The position numbers and the translations under genes were made by a program. A DNA stretch of 6,599 bases from Clostridia bacterium (lineage in GTDB: Bacteria > Bacillota_A > Clostridia > Oscillospirales > CAG-272), in assembly GCA_017626655.1 (NCBI GenBank), contig JAGAIH010000390.1, forward strand, positions 1 through 6,599, given 5' to 3'. Shown here in pieces: positions 6,321 to 6,599 of this stretch (positions are counted from its first letter, which is position 1; every line of letters starts with the position of its first letter). The notes beneath the pieces were generated by a model that saw nothing but the letters and a program-made list of their open reading frames with translations, made no database searches and was not told the origin of the DNA.

Positions 6321-6490
6321 GTAGGCACATTTCTCCTTCAGCATTTGTCGGTGGGGCCTCCACCGCATTTGCGGGTTTGGGTGGGTCCTTCAGGCTCTGA
6401 CCCCTGAAAAGCCTCTGCATACCCCTTCCCCCGCGCCCCACGGTGAAGCGGGGCGGGGGTCAGAGTCGGATGTGCTTGGATGATCCTTAT
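6321..6490 (-). promoter_or_regulatory. Long GC-rich structured leader of the Xre gene
   Basis: The predicted 5' leader is about 170 bases and holds several inverted repeats. One is CGGTGG/CCACCG (6349-6354 with 6360-6365), which excludes CCGC/GCGG (6363-6366 with 6371-6374). Another is TTCAGG/CCTGAA (6389-6394 with 6403-6408), which excludes CTCTGACCCC/GGGGTCAGAG (6395-6404 with 6456-6465, a perfect 10-bp arm). The last encloses GCCCC/GGGGC (6435-6439 with 6450-6454). No known riboswitch class is recognised. It contains no supported gene. Confidence 0.4.
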
Positions 6491-6498
6491 ACGAATGA

Positions 6499-6528
6499 AT
6501 ATTAGAGCCATAGTCTAAAGTGTGTCAA
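6499..6528 (-). promoter_or_regulatory. Leftward promoter for the Xre gene
   Basis: Reading the minus strand, TTGACA (6528-6523) is an exact -35 hexamer, followed by an 18-base spacer and TAATAT (6504-6499) as -10, which keeps the key T1, A2 and T6 positions. Transcription would start near 6492. Confidence 0.6.
6502..6518. promoter_or_regulatory. Operator-like palindrome inside the Xre promoter
   Basis: TTAGAGCCATAGTCTAA has 5-bp inverted arms (TTAGA and TCTAA) separated by 7 bases. It covers part of the -10 and most of the spacer of the leftward promoter. A weak rightward promoter (TTGGAT at 6476-6481, TATTAG at 6500-6505) would overlap it too. This position fits an Xre dimer site repressing one or both directions. 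Binding is inference. Confidence 0.4.
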
Positions 6529-6560
6529 GGAACCTGTCCCCGGTGACACACCGGTGGCAC
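6520..6560. repeat. REP-like palindromic element with two exclusive hairpins
   Basis: GTGTGTCA (6520-6527) pairs perfectly with TGACACAC (6544-6551). Alternatively CCGGTG (6540-6545) pairs with CACCGG (6549-6554). A near-direct repeat CCGGTGACAC / CCGGTGGCAC (6540-6549, 6551-6560) is also present. The loop has the GGAACCTGTCCCC motif, which from memory resembles dispersed intergenic palindromes in Clostridia; that is not verified. Its left arm contains the -35 of the Xre promoter. Confidence 0.45.
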
Positions 6561-6587
6561 AAGAGAAAAATATAGGAGGTATGCAAG

Positions 6588-6599
6588 ATGTCAGATGGC
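6588..6599 (+). CDS. Start of a rightward gene, cut by the window edge
   Basis: A strong AGGAGGT (6574-6580) lies 7 bases before an ATG at 6588, after which only Met-Ser-Asp-Gly can be read. The in-frame status of the ATG at 6581 is less likely because it abuts the ribosome binding site. The product cannot be identified. It is divergent from the Xre gene and could be its target. Confidence 0.5.

Noticed and set aside
5961..6441. Several overlapping plus- and minus-strand open frames over the Xre gene
   Set aside because: They are Arg/Pro/Ser-rich shadows in other frames of a GC-rich gene. Only the Xre frame shows a family pattern.
1..6599. tRNA, rRNA, CRISPR array, complete insertion sequence or phage integration site
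   Set aside because: I looked for cloverleaf-like arms, regularly spaced repeats, transposase motifs and paired terminal repeats, and saw none that hold up.

Overview
The window looks like chromosomal DNA from a GC-rich member of the Clostridia (Bacillota), most likely a gut Oscillospiraceae-type bacterium. The reasons are strong AGGAGG-type ribosome binding sites, lipoprotein signals followed by Thr/Glu/Pro linkers, a consensus sigma-A promoter, and a small Xre regulator of the 'VSPQAVSKWERG' type. The taxonomic call is inference from style, not from a marker gene.

Layout from left to right. Positions 1-118 hold no gene, only a GC-rich palindrome and the ribosome binding site of the first gene. 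Positions 119-1138 (+) encode a PfkB-family sugar kinase, best read as 2-keto-3-deoxygluconate kinase (kdgK), closed by a rho-independent terminator at 1160-1196. A perfect TTGACA-N17-TATAAT promoter (1208-1236) then starts a new transcription unit. Its first gene (1282-3642, +) is a 786-residue lipoprotein with an alpha/alpha-barrel glycoside hydrolase look. Its second gene (3677-5782, +), only 34 bases downstream, is a 701-residue lipoprotein with an SGNH/GDSL esterase domain and an 11-C tract just behind the lipobox. A 304-base gap (5783-6086) follows, ending in a 17-bp bidirectional terminator (6037-6080). On the other strand lies a small Xre-type regulator (6087-6320, -) with a long structured leader. 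The right edge holds a divergent promoter/operator region, a REP-like palindrome (6520-6560), and the first four codons of a rightward gene (6588-6599).

How the parts may work together: the two lipoproteins would sit on the cell surface, one cleaving glycosidic bonds and one removing acyl (for example acetyl) groups. The kinase would feed a uronate-derived sugar acid into the Entner-Doudoroff branch. This makes a plausible glycan-use locus, but the substrate cannot be read from the sequence. The SGNH gene differs in composition from its neighbours and carries a possible phase-variation switch. No clearly new multi-gene system is visible. The points most worth following are the C11 tract, the unassigned hydrolase, and the regulator with an operator-like palindrome inside its own promoter.
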